This document shows, one piece after another, positions 8,585 to 17,000 of a stretch of 64,000 nucleotides of DNA. How positions within the stretch are numbered: position 1 is the first letter of the stretch; each line of letters starts with the position of its first letter. Made by a program: the position numbers and the translations under genes. Source of the DNA: Candidatus Mediterraneibacter pullistercoris (lineage in GTDB: Bacteria; Bacillota; Clostridia; Lachnospirales; Lachnospiraceae); the NCBI GenBank assembly GCA_019116885.1, contig DXAU01000019.1, positions 1 through 64,000 on the forward strand, read 5' to 3'. The notes beneath the pieces are model-generated. The model worked only from the letters and a program-made list of their open reading frames with translations. It made no database searches and was not told where the DNA came from.

Positions 8585-9286
8585 ATGAACAATTCAACAA
8601 TGAAGAAACCCGCAGGAAGCAGATACAGCACAATGAGCATGGTTCAGGTGGCAATATTCGGGGCGATCATATTTATTATGGCCTTTACCCCCTTTCTGGG
8701 CTATATTCCGCTTGGAGTCACCAGGGCAACGATCATCCATATTCCTGTCATTATCGCTTCACTGCTGATGGGACCGAAGAAAGGCAGCGTGCTGGGATTT
8801 GTATTCGGTCTGACGAGCTTTATCAACAATACGATCAACCCGACGGCAACGTCATTCGTGTTCACGCCGTTTTACAGTGTCGGGGAGATCAGCGGCGGCA
8901 TCGGCAGCATTATCATCTGTTTCGTTCCCCGCATCCTGATAGGGATCGTTCCATATTATGTATACAGGCTTGCGCTCAGATTTGTGAGTGAAGATACGAG
9001 GAGAAAAGGAGTGTCCGGCATCGGACTTGTGCTTGCGGGAATCTCTGGAGCGCTGGTAAATACGCTGCTCGTCATGAATCTGATTTTTGTATTTTTCAGA
9101 GAGGCGTATGCACAGGCAAACGACGTAGCTTCATCGGCAGTGTATACGTTCATTCTGTCGGTAATCGGCATCAACGGTGTGCCGGAAGCAATCGTAGCAG
9201 GCATCCTCACGCTCTGTATCGGCAAAGTGCTTCTGAAGAAAAAGGTAAGAGAAAGGCTGGGCTTTAGAAATGATCTTGGCTATTGA
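8585..9286 (+). CDS. ECF transporter S component, probably PanT (pantothenate)
   Basis: Small membrane protein of 233 residues with about six hydrophobic helices, of the substrate-binding S-component type used by energy-coupling factor transporters. The stretch LGYIPLGVTRATIIHIPVII near residues 39-58 and the FTPFYSVGEISGG region resemble S components annotated as pantothenate carriers. Its position between coaBC and coaX supports pantothenate as the substrate. No ATPase or EcfT gene is adjacent, so it would share a common ECF module encoded elsewhere (group II). AAGGAGG lies 7 bases before the ATG. Its last 17 bases overlap the start of coaX, indicating translational coupling. Confidence 0.82.
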   Translation: MNNSTMKKPAGSRYSTMSMVQVAIFGAIIFIMAFTPFLGYIPLGVTRATIIHIPVIIASLLMGPKKGSVLGFVFGLTSFINNTINPTATSFVFTPFYSVGEISGGIGSIIICFVPRILIGIVPYYVYRLALRFVSEDTRRKGVSGIGLVLAGISGALVNTLLVMNLIFVFFREAYAQANDVASSAVYTFILSVIGINGVPEAIVAGILTLCIGKVLLKKKVRERLGFRNDLGY

Positions 9287-10037
9287 CATTGGGAATACCA
9301 ATATTGTGATCGGATGTATCGACGGAAAGAAGTGTCTTTTTGTAGAGCGTCTCTCCACAGTACGCACGAAGACGGAGCTGGAGTATGCTATTGACCTCAA
9401 AAATGTGCTTGATATCTACCACATTAAACGCCATGATATCGAGGGTGGGATCATTTCTTCTGTAGTGCCCCAGATCACGACAGTGGCAAAGCTGGCGGTG
9501 GAGAAAATCCTGAAAAAGGAAGTGCTCGTTGTCGGAGCAGGAATCAAGACAGGCCTTAATATCCGTATAGATAACCCGGCCCAGCTCGGAAGCGACCTGG
9601 TGGTAGATTCTGTAGCGGCCATAGCCGAATATCCCGCGCCGCTTCTGATATTCGATATGGGAACAGCAAATACAGTCTGTGTGATCGATAAGGACAGGCA
9701 CTATATCGGTGGTATGATCTACCCTGGAATCGGAGTATCTCTGGATTCGCTGACTGCACATGCTTCACAGCTTGGCGGCATCAGTCTGGAGGCACCGGAG
9801 CATATCATCGGGAAAAATACAGCGGACTGCATGAAGAGCGGAACGGTGTACAGCTCCGCAGCAGCCATAGACGGCATCATCGACCGGCTTTCTGAGGAGC
9901 TTGAAGGGGAAGTGACAGTGATCGCCACGGGCGGACTGGCGAAGAAGATCATACCGCACTGCAGGCGGGAGGTCATCCTTGATGATAATCTGCTGCTCAA
10001 AGGACTGGCTGTCATCTATCGAAAAAACCGGAAGTAA
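9270..10037 (+). CDS. coaX: Type III pantothenate kinase
   Basis: Cytoplasmic kinase of 255 residues that phosphorylates pantothenate, the first committed step of CoA synthesis. The N-terminal phosphate-binding loop MILAIDIGNTNIVIG and the second ASKHA loop DMGTANT (about residues 129-135) are both present, as is GGMIYPGIG. Type III kinases are not inhibited by CoA and require a monovalent cation (family knowledge). The start lies within the end of the upstream transporter gene, so the two are probably translationally coupled. The transcript ends at the large palindrome 10041-10098. Confidence 0.95.
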   Translation: MILAIDIGNTNIVIGCIDGKKCLFVERLSTVRTKTELEYAIDLKNVLDIYHIKRHDIEGGIISSVVPQITTVAKLAVEKILKKEVLVVGAGIKTGLNIRIDNPAQLGSDLVVDSVAAIAEYPAPLLIFDMGTANTVCVIDKDRHYIGGMIYPGIGVSLDSLTAHASQLGGISLEAPEHIIGKNTADCMKSGTVYSSAAAIDGIIDRLSEELEGEVTVIATGGLAKKIIPHCRREVILDDNLLLKGLAVIYRKNRK

Positions 10038-10040
10038 GAT

Positions 10041-10098
10041 TTCAGGGGGCTGTCCCCATCTGTGATGTCTGAATCACTGATGGGGACAGCCCCCTGAA
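10041..10098. repeat. REP-like GGGGACAG palindrome between convergent genes
   Basis: A perfect 20-bp stem (10041-10060 with 10079-10098) has a loop that can form a further 5-bp stem (GTGAT/ATCAC). Its core TTCAGGG..TGTCCCCAT also occurs at 16850-16865. It lies between coaX and glgD, which converge. It lacks a long T-run, so it may act as a terminator, but its sequence family marks it as an intergenic repeat. Confidence 0.7.
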
Positions 10099-10131
10099 TT
10101 TATGAAGCCAACGGCGCTTCCCGCAAGAGTG

Positions 10132-11247
10132 TTACAGGATATCGCCGCGTTTGATATATCCGGGTCTGTCAGGAGATGCGATGATTCTCTTTCCACGGAT
10201 CAGCCGTGCGTGTTTGTCTACCATCATATTTTCGACATGAACGCCTTTCCCGATGACAACGTCAGCAGATATGACACAGTTTTTTACAACTGCTCCCGGT
10301 TTGATGATGCATCCACGTCCGATAATGGAGTTCTCTATTTCGCCGTCTATCAGACAGCCGTTGGATACAACGGAGGAAGTGACTTTGCTGTCTGCGAAAT
10401 ACTGTGTCGGGCAGGAGTCGTTTGTGCGGGTATATACCGGCCACTCGTCATCGAACAGGTTCATGGCATTTTTCAGATTGATCAGAGACATATTAGCATC
10501 ATAATAGCTCTTAAAATCCGTGATCGCTGCAAAATAGCCCCTGTGCGGAACAGCGCGGATGTCGAGCTCCCCACACTCCTCGTCGAGGATATCAGCAAAT
10601 GTATACATAGATGATGTTTTGTGAGCTTTATTTACCAGATCCAGGAAAAGTTCTTTTGTCATTACATATGTATCCATGGAAATGTTTCTGTTCTTGGCAT
10701 TTCCACGATTTGGCTCAATGGAGAGGACGCCTTTCTGCTTATTGATGTTGAGCGTGTCGCAGCTCAGGAACGCATCTTTTGCGTTATCGACAGCATGGTA
10801 CATCATGGAAATGTCAGCGCCTGACGCTGCATGTGCATCAATAAATTCGCTGTAGTCAGCTGTGTAGATCATATAGCTTGGCGCGATGACTACATACGGC
10901 TGAGACATACGTTCGATACAGTCCAGGTTTTCCATATAGGCAGCGATGTCTGTACTGTATATATTTCCTACCTGTCCATCTTCCGCATACATGATGCTCA
11001 GTTTGCCGCGCTTGGAGTTGATATTATAATGACGCCCGGTGCCGAGATGCTCTGTCAGAGAGCGGGGTTTCCTGCGCACGTATACCTGGATATTATCGAT
11101 CCCGCTGTTGCTCATATTGGAAATCGGAAAATCGATGATGCGGTATCTGCCGAGGAAAGAAAACGCTCCTACAGGACGGTATTCCTGGAGACCGTCTACC
11201 TGGATATGGTTGCCGGCAAAATTAACAATTCCAAATGCCTTGTTCAT
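10132..11247 (-). CDS. glgD: Glucose-1-phosphate adenylyltransferase subunit GlgD
   Basis: GlgD subunit of ADP-glucose pyrophosphorylase, 371 residues from this start. It has a nucleotidyltransferase fold (FLGRYRIIDFPISNMSNSGI near the N terminus) and a C-terminal left-handed beta-helix of hexapeptide repeats. The loop equivalent to the GGxGxRL motif of GlgC is degenerate (AFGIVNFAGNH), as expected for a subunit that modulates GlgC and is not itself fully catalytic. It follows glgC directly. I prefer the second ATG (11247), one base after the glgC stop, because AAAGGGGG is then about 9 bases upstream; the ATG at 11256 would touch that site. Together with GlgC it makes ADP-glucose for glycogen. 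Confidence 0.93.
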   Translation of the reverse strand: MNKAFGIVNFAGNHIQVDGLQEYRPVGAFSFLGRYRIIDFPISNMSNSGIDNIQVYVRRKPRSLTEHLGTGRHYNINSKRGKLSIMYAEDGQVGNIYSTDIAAYMENLDCIERMSQPYVVIAPSYMIYTADYSEFIDAHAASGADISMMYHAVDNAKDAFLSCDTLNINKQKGVLSIEPNRGNAKNRNISMDTYVMTKELFLDLVNKAHKTSSMYTFADILDEECGELDIRAVPHRGYFAAITDFKSYYDANMSLINLKNAMNLFDDEWPVYTRTNDSCPTQYFADSKVTSSVVSNGCLIDGEIENSIIGRGCIIKPGAVVKNCVISADVVIGKGVHVENMMVDKHARLIRGKRIIASPDRPGYIKRGDIL

Positions 11248-11248
11248 T

Positions 11249-12388
11249 TTATTCATCCCCCTTTACACGTTTTGCGACAAGTTCGATGTTTTCACTGTCA
11301 GCGCTGCCTACCAGTGCATTTTTGCCAATCTTAACGCCGTCGGCCACAAGAGCACGCGTCACAACGGCTCCCTCTGCGACTTCAGCGCCCGGCATAAGCA
11401 CGCTGTCAATAACCTTGGCTCCTGCAGCGACTTTCGCATTGGTGAAAAGAACCGAATTTCTGACCTCACCGTCAACAATGCAGCCCTGTGTGATAAACGC
11501 CCGGTCTATCACCGCGTCTGAACCGATATACTGGGGAAGAGCAGTTACGTCCTCTGTATAGACCTTCCATGTAGGATCATTGAGATCAAGCTCGTTGTTT
11601 TTGCTGAGCAGATCCATATTTGCCTCCCAGAGGGAATCGATCGTTCCTACGTCTTTCCAGTATCCTTTATATTTATAGGCGAATATATTCTTGCCCTCTT
11701 TCAGGAGCGTAGGGATGATATCTTTGCCAAAATCGTGAGAGGAATCCGGATTTTTCATATCGGCAAGAAGCATTTTCCGAAGCGTCTTCCAGTTGAAGAT
11801 ATAAATGCCCATTGATGCGAGATTGCTCTTCGGATGCTCCGGCTTTTCTTCAAATTCAATAATACGTCCGGTCTCATTCGTATTCATGATACCGAAACGG
11901 CTGGCTTCTTTCATCGGAACTTCTATGACGGCAATTGTGGCGTCAGACTGACATTCTTTATGATAAGTGAGCATTTTTGCATAATTCATCTTGTAGATGT
12001 GGTCGCCGGAAAGAATGAGAAGGTATTCCGGCGAATATGCATCGATAAAATCGATATTCTGCGAGATTGCATCGGCAGTACCTCTGTATACATCCAAATC
12101 TGCGTCTGATTTCTCGCGGGGCGGCAGGACATACACGCCGCTGTCCTTCGCATCTAACCCCCAGCGGCGTCCCGCTGCGACATAGCTGTTGAGAAGAACA
12201 GATTCGTACTGCGTGAGTACGCCGACGATATCGATGCCGCTGTTTGCACAGTTGCTGAGTGGGAAATCAATGATCCGGTATTTTCCGCCATATGAAACAG
12301 CCGGTTTGGCCACTTTTTTCGTCAGCTCATGCAGCCGTGAGCCGCGGCCGCCAGCTAAGATCATAGCTAACATATTATTTTGTTTCAT
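11249..12388 (-). CDS. glgC: Glucose-1-phosphate adenylyltransferase catalytic subunit
   Basis: ADP-glucose pyrophosphorylase, 379 residues, converting glucose-1-phosphate and ATP to ADP-glucose, the first step of glycogen synthesis. The catalytic signature [18 protein letters not shown] is at residues 8-25. The metal-binding [10 protein letters not shown] loop and the IIEFEEKP substrate loop follow, with hexapeptide repeats at the C terminus. It is the first gene of a two-gene operon with glgD and has its own promoter (12422-12450). No other glycogen gene is in the window. Confidence 0.95.
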   Translation of the reverse strand: MKQNNMLAMILAGGRGSRLHELTKKVAKPAVSYGGKYRIIDFPLSNCANSGIDIVGVLTQYESVLLNSYVAAGRRWGLDAKDSGVYVLPPREKSDADLDVYRGTADAISQNIDFIDAYSPEYLLILSGDHIYKMNYAKMLTYHKECQSDATIAVIEVPMKEASRFGIMNTNETGRIIEFEEKPEHPKSNLASMGIYIFNWKTLRKMLLADMKNPDSSHDFGKDIIPTLLKEGKNIFAYKYKGYWKDVGTIDSLWEANMDLLSKNNELDLNDPTWKVYTEDVTALPQYIGSDAVIDRAFITQGCIVDGEVRNSVLFTNAKVAAGAKVIDSVLMPGAEVAEGAVVTRALVADGVKIGKNALVGSADSENIELVAKRVKGDE

Positions 12389-12421
12389 AATAAGCCCTCA
12401 CTTTCATACTTGCTGTATTTT

Positions 12422-12450
12422 ATTATACATACTTTTTTGGTACATTTCCA
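12422..12450 (-). promoter_or_regulatory. Sigma-A promoter of glgC-glgD
   Basis: On the minus strand TGGAAA (complement of 12445-12450) and a perfect TATAAT (complement of 12422-12427) are separated by 17 bases. They lie 34 bases upstream of the glgC start. Confidence 0.55.
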
Positions 12451-12566
12451 CACTTTCGCTCTATGATTTAAAAGAAATTTGTTAAATAGAGCCATTTTTC
12501 GACAGTGGTTTGTAAATTTTGTAAATTTTTAACAAAAGTATGTGCCGGAAGAGACGATTTTATGGA

Positions 12567-12595
12567 TTGACAATAAAAAAATATCCGCATATACT
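12567..12595 (+). promoter_or_regulatory. Sigma-A promoter of the MarR/ABC exporter operon
   Basis: A perfect TTGACA (12567-12572) and TATACT (12590-12595) are separated by 17 bases. The palindrome at 12599-12616 sits on the expected transcript start. Confidence 0.85.
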
Positions 12596-12598
12596 TTA

Positions 12599-12616
12599 TT
12601 GTTAGTTACCGAACAA
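12599..12616. promoter_or_regulatory. Probable MarR operator
   Basis: The imperfect palindrome TTGTTAGTTACCGAACAA overlaps the predicted +1 of the promoter that drives the MarR gene and the exporter. Its position is right for autorepression. The assignment is inferred from symmetry and position only. Confidence 0.5.
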
Positions 12617-12650
12617 ATTATATCATGTCGGAAAGGAAGTGCAGCAGGGA

Positions 12651-13148
12651 ATGTATGGTAAGAACGGGCAGGACACATGTGAACCCGGGCACGATGTGGG
12701 GCGGATGATAAACACACTCTCGCATCAGCTGAAGAGGCAGATGTGCATGCATGAGGCAGAGGACAGCCTGAAGACGAACATGCAGAGACTCGTGCTGCAT
12801 TATATACTGTTTCAGTCACTTGAGAGAGATATTTACCAGAAAGATGTGGAGAAAGAGTTCCACATCCGGAGGTCCACAGCCACCGGGATCCTCCAGATTC
12901 TGGAGAAGAACGGATTCATAACAAGAAAGCCTGTGAAACAGGACGCCAGGCTCAAAAAGCTGGAACCAACCGAAAAGGCAAAAGGAGTAAGAAAGCATAT
13001 CCTGGAAAATATCCGGTATATAGAAGAACTTCTGGCAAGGGGAATCCCCGAAGAGAAGCTCTCCGTGTGCCGGGAAGTGCTGGAACAGATGTCCGCTAAT
13101 TTGTCAGGTGATGAAAAAAGAAGAGAGGAGATAACATACCATGAATAG
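12651..13148 (+). CDS. MarR-family transcriptional regulator
   Basis: Winged-helix DNA-binding protein of 165 residues. The recognition part is DVEKEFHIRRSTATGILQIL, followed by a wing with RKPVKQDARLKKLEPTEKA; flanking helices would form the dimer interface. MarR proteins usually repress the adjacent efflux operon and release DNA when a ligand binds. The gene overlaps the first ABC subunit by 8 bases. The start is uncertain: GTG 12639 has GAAAGGA almost touching it, while ATG 12651 has AGGAAG about 11 bases upstream, and I chose the ATG. A promoter and a candidate operator lie directly upstream. Confidence 0.85.
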   Translation: MYGKNGQDTCEPGHDVGRMINTLSHQLKRQMCMHEAEDSLKTNMQRLVLHYILFQSLERDIYQKDVEKEFHIRRSTATGILQILEKNGFITRKPVKQDARLKKLEPTEKAKGVRKHILENIRYIEELLARGIPEEKLSVCREVLEQMSANLSGDEKRREEITYHE

Positions 13149-14886
13149 AAAACTGCTTCGTTCTGTCAGGGAATATAAGCGTGAATCTTTTCTGACCCCT
13201 GTGCTGGTCTGCCTGGAAGTGCTGATGGAAGTGCTGATCCCGCTTCTGATGGCAAATATCATCGACGTGGGGATCATGAATGGAGACATGGGATATATCA
13301 TCCGGACAGGACTTATACTTATTGTCATGGCCATGCTTGCACTTGTATTCGGCGCCAAAGCAGGACAGCTGGGTGCGATCGCATCCTCAGGATACGCAAA
13401 GAACCTGCGACATGATATATTTTATAAGATACAGGATTTTTCATTTGGAAATATCGATCACTTTTCAACGTCGAGTCTCGTGACGAGGATGACGACGGAT
13501 ATTACGAATGTGCAGATGGCCTACATGTTTACGATCCGTCTGCTGGCGAGAGCGCCCATCATGATTGTGCTGTCGCTCATCATGACGCTGACGATCAGTG
13601 TGCCGATCGCAGTCATAATGCTGATCACAGTTCCGCTTCTTGGCGGAGCGCTGATCTTCATCGCAAAGAAAGCGCATCCGCATTTCGTCAAGGTGTTTGA
13701 CCAGTACGATGTACTCAACAATACTGTTCAGGAAAATGTTAATGCGGCGAGGGTAGTAAAGGCATATGTCCGTGCCGATCATGAAGTGGAGAAGTTTGAC
13801 AAAGTATCTGAGATCGTTTTCAGACTCTTTACGAAAGCGGAGAAGATTGTGGCGTGGAATTCTTCGATCATGCAGTTTATGGTATACGCGGTTGTCATCA
13901 TCATGGTGCTGATCGGTGGAGAGAGCATTATCACAGGGACGATGCAGACCGGAGAACTGACAAGCGTCATTGTGTATGCGCTCCAGATCCTGATGTCGCT
14001 AATGATGGTTACATTTGTATTTACGATGATTATGATTGCCGAGGCGTCTACCGATCGTATTACAGAGGTGCTTGATGAAGTTCCAGAGATGGAAGACGCT
14101 GAAGATGCTGTCACAGAGGTGGCGAACGGAGATATCGATTTTGAGCATGTGAATTTCAGCTATGCCGGCGAGGGCGGGAATCTTGCTCTGAAAGACGTCA
14201 GCCTCCATATCAAGAGCGGCCAGATCGTCGGGATTATCGGCGGCACTGGAAGCGCGAAATCCACCCTCGTACAATTGATCCCGAGGCTCTATGATGTAAC
14301 CGAAGGCTGTGTAAAGGTCGGGGGTGTAGATGTGAGGAAATACGGTCTGGAAGCTCTGCGCGACCAGGTGTCCATGGTACTTCAGAAAAATGTACTTTTT
14401 ACAGGCAGCATCTATGACAATATCCGCTGGGGCGATGAAAATGCCAGCGACGAAGAAGTGCAGAGAGTCTGCAGACTGGCTCAGGCAGATGGATTCATCA
14501 GCGAGTTCCCGAACAAATATGACACGATGATCGTAGAGGGCGGCAATAATGTATCCGGAGGTCAGAAGCAGAGATTGTGTATCGCAAGAGCGCTTCTGAA
14601 GAAACCGAAGATCCTCATACTTGATGATTCGACAAGTGCAGTGGATACGAGGACAGACGCTCTGATCCGGCAGGCATTCCGGGAGGAGATCCCTGATACG
14701 ACGAAGATCATCATCGCACAGAGGATTTCTTCTGTAGAAGACGCGGATATGATCATCGTCATGGACAACGGCGAGATCAATGGAATCGGTACATCGGAAG
14801 AGCTTCTGAGGACAAATGACATCTACAGAGAAGTATATGAATCACAGGTGAAAGGAGGCGCGGAAGATGAGCGGTCAGAACAATAA
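13141..14886 (+). CDS. Heterodimeric ABC exporter subunit with degenerate ATPase site
   Basis: Half-transporter of 581 residues: six-helix ABC membrane domain (about 1-310) followed by an ATPase domain. Walker A is GGTGSAKS, the signature is VSGGQKQR, and Walker B is ILILDDSTSAVD. The residue after the Walker B Asp is Asp where a catalytic Glu is normal. This marks it as the subunit that contributes Walker A/B to the non-hydrolysing site, as in BmrC/D-type or TM287/288-type exporters. It overlaps both the MarR gene and the partner subunit (14867), implying coupled synthesis. Probable role: drug or lipid-like substrate efflux under MarR control. Confidence 0.9.
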   Translation: MNRKLLRSVREYKRESFLTPVLVCLEVLMEVLIPLLMANIIDVGIMNGDMGYIIRTGLILIVMAMLALVFGAKAGQLGAIASSGYAKNLRHDIFYKIQDFSFGNIDHFSTSSLVTRMTTDITNVQMAYMFTIRLLARAPIMIVLSLIMTLTISVPIAVIMLITVPLLGGALIFIAKKAHPHFVKVFDQYDVLNNTVQENVNAARVVKAYVRADHEVEKFDKVSEIVFRLFTKAEKIVAWNSSIMQFMVYAVVIIMVLIGGESIITGTMQTGELTSVIVYALQILMSLMMVTFVFTMIMIAEASTDRITEVLDEVPEMEDAEDAVTEVANGDIDFEHVNFSYAGEGGNLALKDVSLHIKSGQIVGIIGGTGSAKSTLVQLIPRLYDVTEGCVKVGGVDVRKYGLEALRDQVSMVLQKNVLFTGSIYDNIRWGDENASDEEVQRVCRLAQADGFISEFPNKYDTMIVEGGNNVSGGQKQRLCIARALLKKPKILILDDSTSAVDTRTDALIRQAFREEIPDTTKIIIAQRISSVEDADMIIVMDNGEINGIGTSEELLRTNDIYREVYESQVKGGAEDERSEQ

Positions 14887-16798
14887 CAGTAATGTACAGA
14901 CTGTTCAGCAGAGAACGGGCGGCGGTCCGGCCGTGACCAAAGGCACGATCAAAACAGCGAAAAGACTGCTTGGCTATGTGGTCAGCACATATAAGGTACA
15001 GTTCGTCGTTGTACTGATCTGTATCCTGGTAAGCTCTATTGCGTCGATCTCGGTATCTCTGTCGCTGAAATTCCTTCTGGATGATTTCATCATCCCTCTG
15101 ATCGGGCAGCAGGCCCCGGATTATTCGGAACTGTATATGGCGCTGACAGTGCTTGGAACTATCTTCCTGTCCGGTGTGGCGGCGACATTTATATACAGCC
15201 GTATGATGGTGGTGATCGGCCAGGGTGTGTTAAAGCGTGTCAGAGATGAGATGTTCGAGCACATGCAGAAACTACCGATCCGTTACTTTGACCAGAATAC
15301 AAACGGTTCAATCATGAGCCTTTATACGAATGATACAGACACGCTGCGCCAGATGATTAATCAGTCTATCCCGCAGGTGCTGATGTCAGCGTTTACGATT
15401 GTAGTTACATTTATTTCCATGCTTCTGCTAAGCCCGATCCTGACAGCGCTGGCAGTGCTTATGATTCTTGTCATGCTGATTGTCTCGAAAGTGGTGACGG
15501 GAAACAGCGGCAAATATTTTATCCGCCAGCAGCTCGACCTTGCAGATATTACAGGATTCGTCGAGGAGCGGATGAACGGTCAGAGAGTTATCAAGGTCTT
15601 TAACCATGAGAAGATTTCCGAAAAAGAGTTCGATGAGCTCAATGAACGGCTTTTTACAAGCGCTTCAAGTGCCCATACGTTTGCCAGCATGATGGGGCCG
15701 ATCATCGGCAATCTTGGAAATCTGCAGTTCGTACTCACGGCGGTGTTCGGCGGATTCCTCTCGGTAGCGGGCATAGGAAACATCACGCTGGGAGTTATGG
15801 CATCCTACCTGCAGTTCACAAAGAGTTTCACACAGCCTTTTATGCAGGTGGCACAGCAGTTTAACTCTATCATTATGGCGCTTGCCGGAGCAGAGCGTAT
15901 TTTCCGTATGATGGATGAGGAGCCGGAAGTGGATGACGGTTATGTCACGCTTGTCAATGCAAAGAGGAATCCGGATGGAAGCCTCACAGAGTGCAAGGAG
16001 CGCACCGGATTGTGGGCGTGGAAACATCCCCATCAGGCGGACGGTACGATCACATACCAGGAACTTAAGGGCGATGTACGCTTCTATGACATGACATTCG
16101 GCTACACGCCGGACCATATGGTGCTCCATGATTTGACGCTCTATGCGAAACCAGGGCAGAAACTTGCTTTTGTCGGTTCCACCGGAGCGGGAAAGACGAC
16201 GATCACGAACCTGATCAATCGTTTCTATGATGTGGACGACGGAAAGATCCGTTATGACGATATCAATATCAATAAGATCAAGAAAGCCGACCTGAGACGG
16301 TCGCTTGGTATCGTGCTTCAGGATACACATCTGTTTACCGGAACGATCAAAGAGAATATCCGGTACGGCAAACTGGATGCAACAGATGAGGAAGTGGTAA
16401 AGGCGGCAAAGCTCGCTCATGCGGACGGATTCATCCGTATGCTGCCAAATGGCTATGACACACATCTGAGCGGCGACGGAGAGGAACTCTCCCAGGGCCA
16501 GAGACAGCTTCTTGCGATCGCGAGAGCAGCCATTGCAGATCCGCCGGTGCTTATTCTTGATGAGGCGACGTCGTCCATTGATACGAGGACGGAGCGAATC
16601 GTTCAGCAGGGGATGGATAATCTGATGAAAGGGCGTACAGTATTCGTTATCGCCCACAGACTTTCTACCATCCGCAACAGCGATGCCATTATGGTGCTTG
16701 AGCATGGACGCATCATAGAGCGGGGAACGCATGAAGAACTGCTTAAGCTGAAAGGAACGTACTATCAGCTGTATACAGGAAAGCTGGAGCTTTCGTAG
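14867..16798 (+). CDS. Heterodimeric ABC exporter subunit with canonical ATPase site
   Basis: Half-transporter of 643 residues, partner of the preceding subunit. A polar N-terminal tail of about 40 residues precedes the six-helix membrane domain. The ATPase domain has Walker A GSTGAGKTT, Walker B VLILDEATSSID with the catalytic Glu, and switch-region AHRLST. Its signature is LSQGQRQ, not LSGGQ, which fits pairing with the degenerate Walker site of the partner. An insert of about 35 residues between membrane and ATPase domains (around residues 360-400) is rich in charged residues and Trp. AAGGAGG precedes the ATG. REP-like repeats follow immediately after the stop. Confidence 0.9.
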   Translation: MSGQNNNSNVQTVQQRTGGGPAVTKGTIKTAKRLLGYVVSTYKVQFVVVLICILVSSIASISVSLSLKFLLDDFIIPLIGQQAPDYSELYMALTVLGTIFLSGVAATFIYSRMMVVIGQGVLKRVRDEMFEHMQKLPIRYFDQNTNGSIMSLYTNDTDTLRQMINQSIPQVLMSAFTIVVTFISMLLLSPILTALAVLMILVMLIVSKVVTGNSGKYFIRQQLDLADITGFVEERMNGQRVIKVFNHEKISEKEFDELNERLFTSASSAHTFASMMGPIIGNLGNLQFVLTAVFGGFLSVAGIGNITLGVMASYLQFTKSFTQPFMQVAQQFNSIIMALAGAERIFRMMDEEPEVDDGYVTLVNAKRNPDGSLTECKERTGLWAWKHPHQADGTITYQELKGDVRFYDMTFGYTPDHMVLHDLTLYAKPGQKLAFVGSTGAGKTTITNLINRFYDVDDGKIRYDDININKIKKADLRRSLGIVLQDTHLFTGTIKENIRYGKLDATDEEVVKAAKLAHADGFIRMLPNGYDTHLSGDGEELSQGQRQLLAIARAAIADPPVLILDEATSSIDTRTERIVQQGMDNLMKGRTVFVIAHRLSTIRNSDAIMVLEHGRIIERGTHEELLKLKGTYYQLYTGKLELS

Positions 16799-16799
16799 T

Positions 16800-16848
16800 T
16801 TGAATCGGGGACGTAGTAAAATCGATTTTTACTACGTCCCCGATTCAA
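16800..16848. repeat. Perfect GGGGACGTAG palindrome
   Basis: A 22-bp perfect stem (16800-16821 with 16827-16848) has a 5-base loop and begins 2 bases after the ABC exporter stop codon. It has no T-run. The right arm recurs exactly at 16979-17000. Confidence 0.85.
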
Positions 16849-17000
16849 GTTCAGGGTGTCCCCATTCTATGAAAGGCCTGTCCCTTTTTATAAAATAGTG
16901 GAAATTAAATGAACAGGGACAGGGCTATTTTCGATTAGGGACAGAGCAAACTGAATTTTGGGACGTAGACAAACTGGATTTTACTACGTCCCCGATTCAA
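16849..17000. repeat. Compound REP-like repeat cluster
   Basis: The stretch between the exporter and channel genes is built from related pieces. TTCAGGGTGTCCCCAT at 16850-16865 resembles the 10041 palindrome. CCTGTCCCT (16877-16885) pairs with AGGGACAGG (16915-16923). GGGACGTAG (16960-16968) pairs with CTACGTCCC (16984-16992), and a 22-base exact copy of the 16827-16848 arm ends at 17000. That last copy includes the stop codon of the channel gene. This pattern is typical of intergenic palindromic elements. Confidence 0.75.

Noticed and set aside
15665-16732. 355-residue open frame antisense to the second ABC subunit
   Set aside because: It mirrors conserved ABC motifs on the other strand and has no family resemblance of its own.
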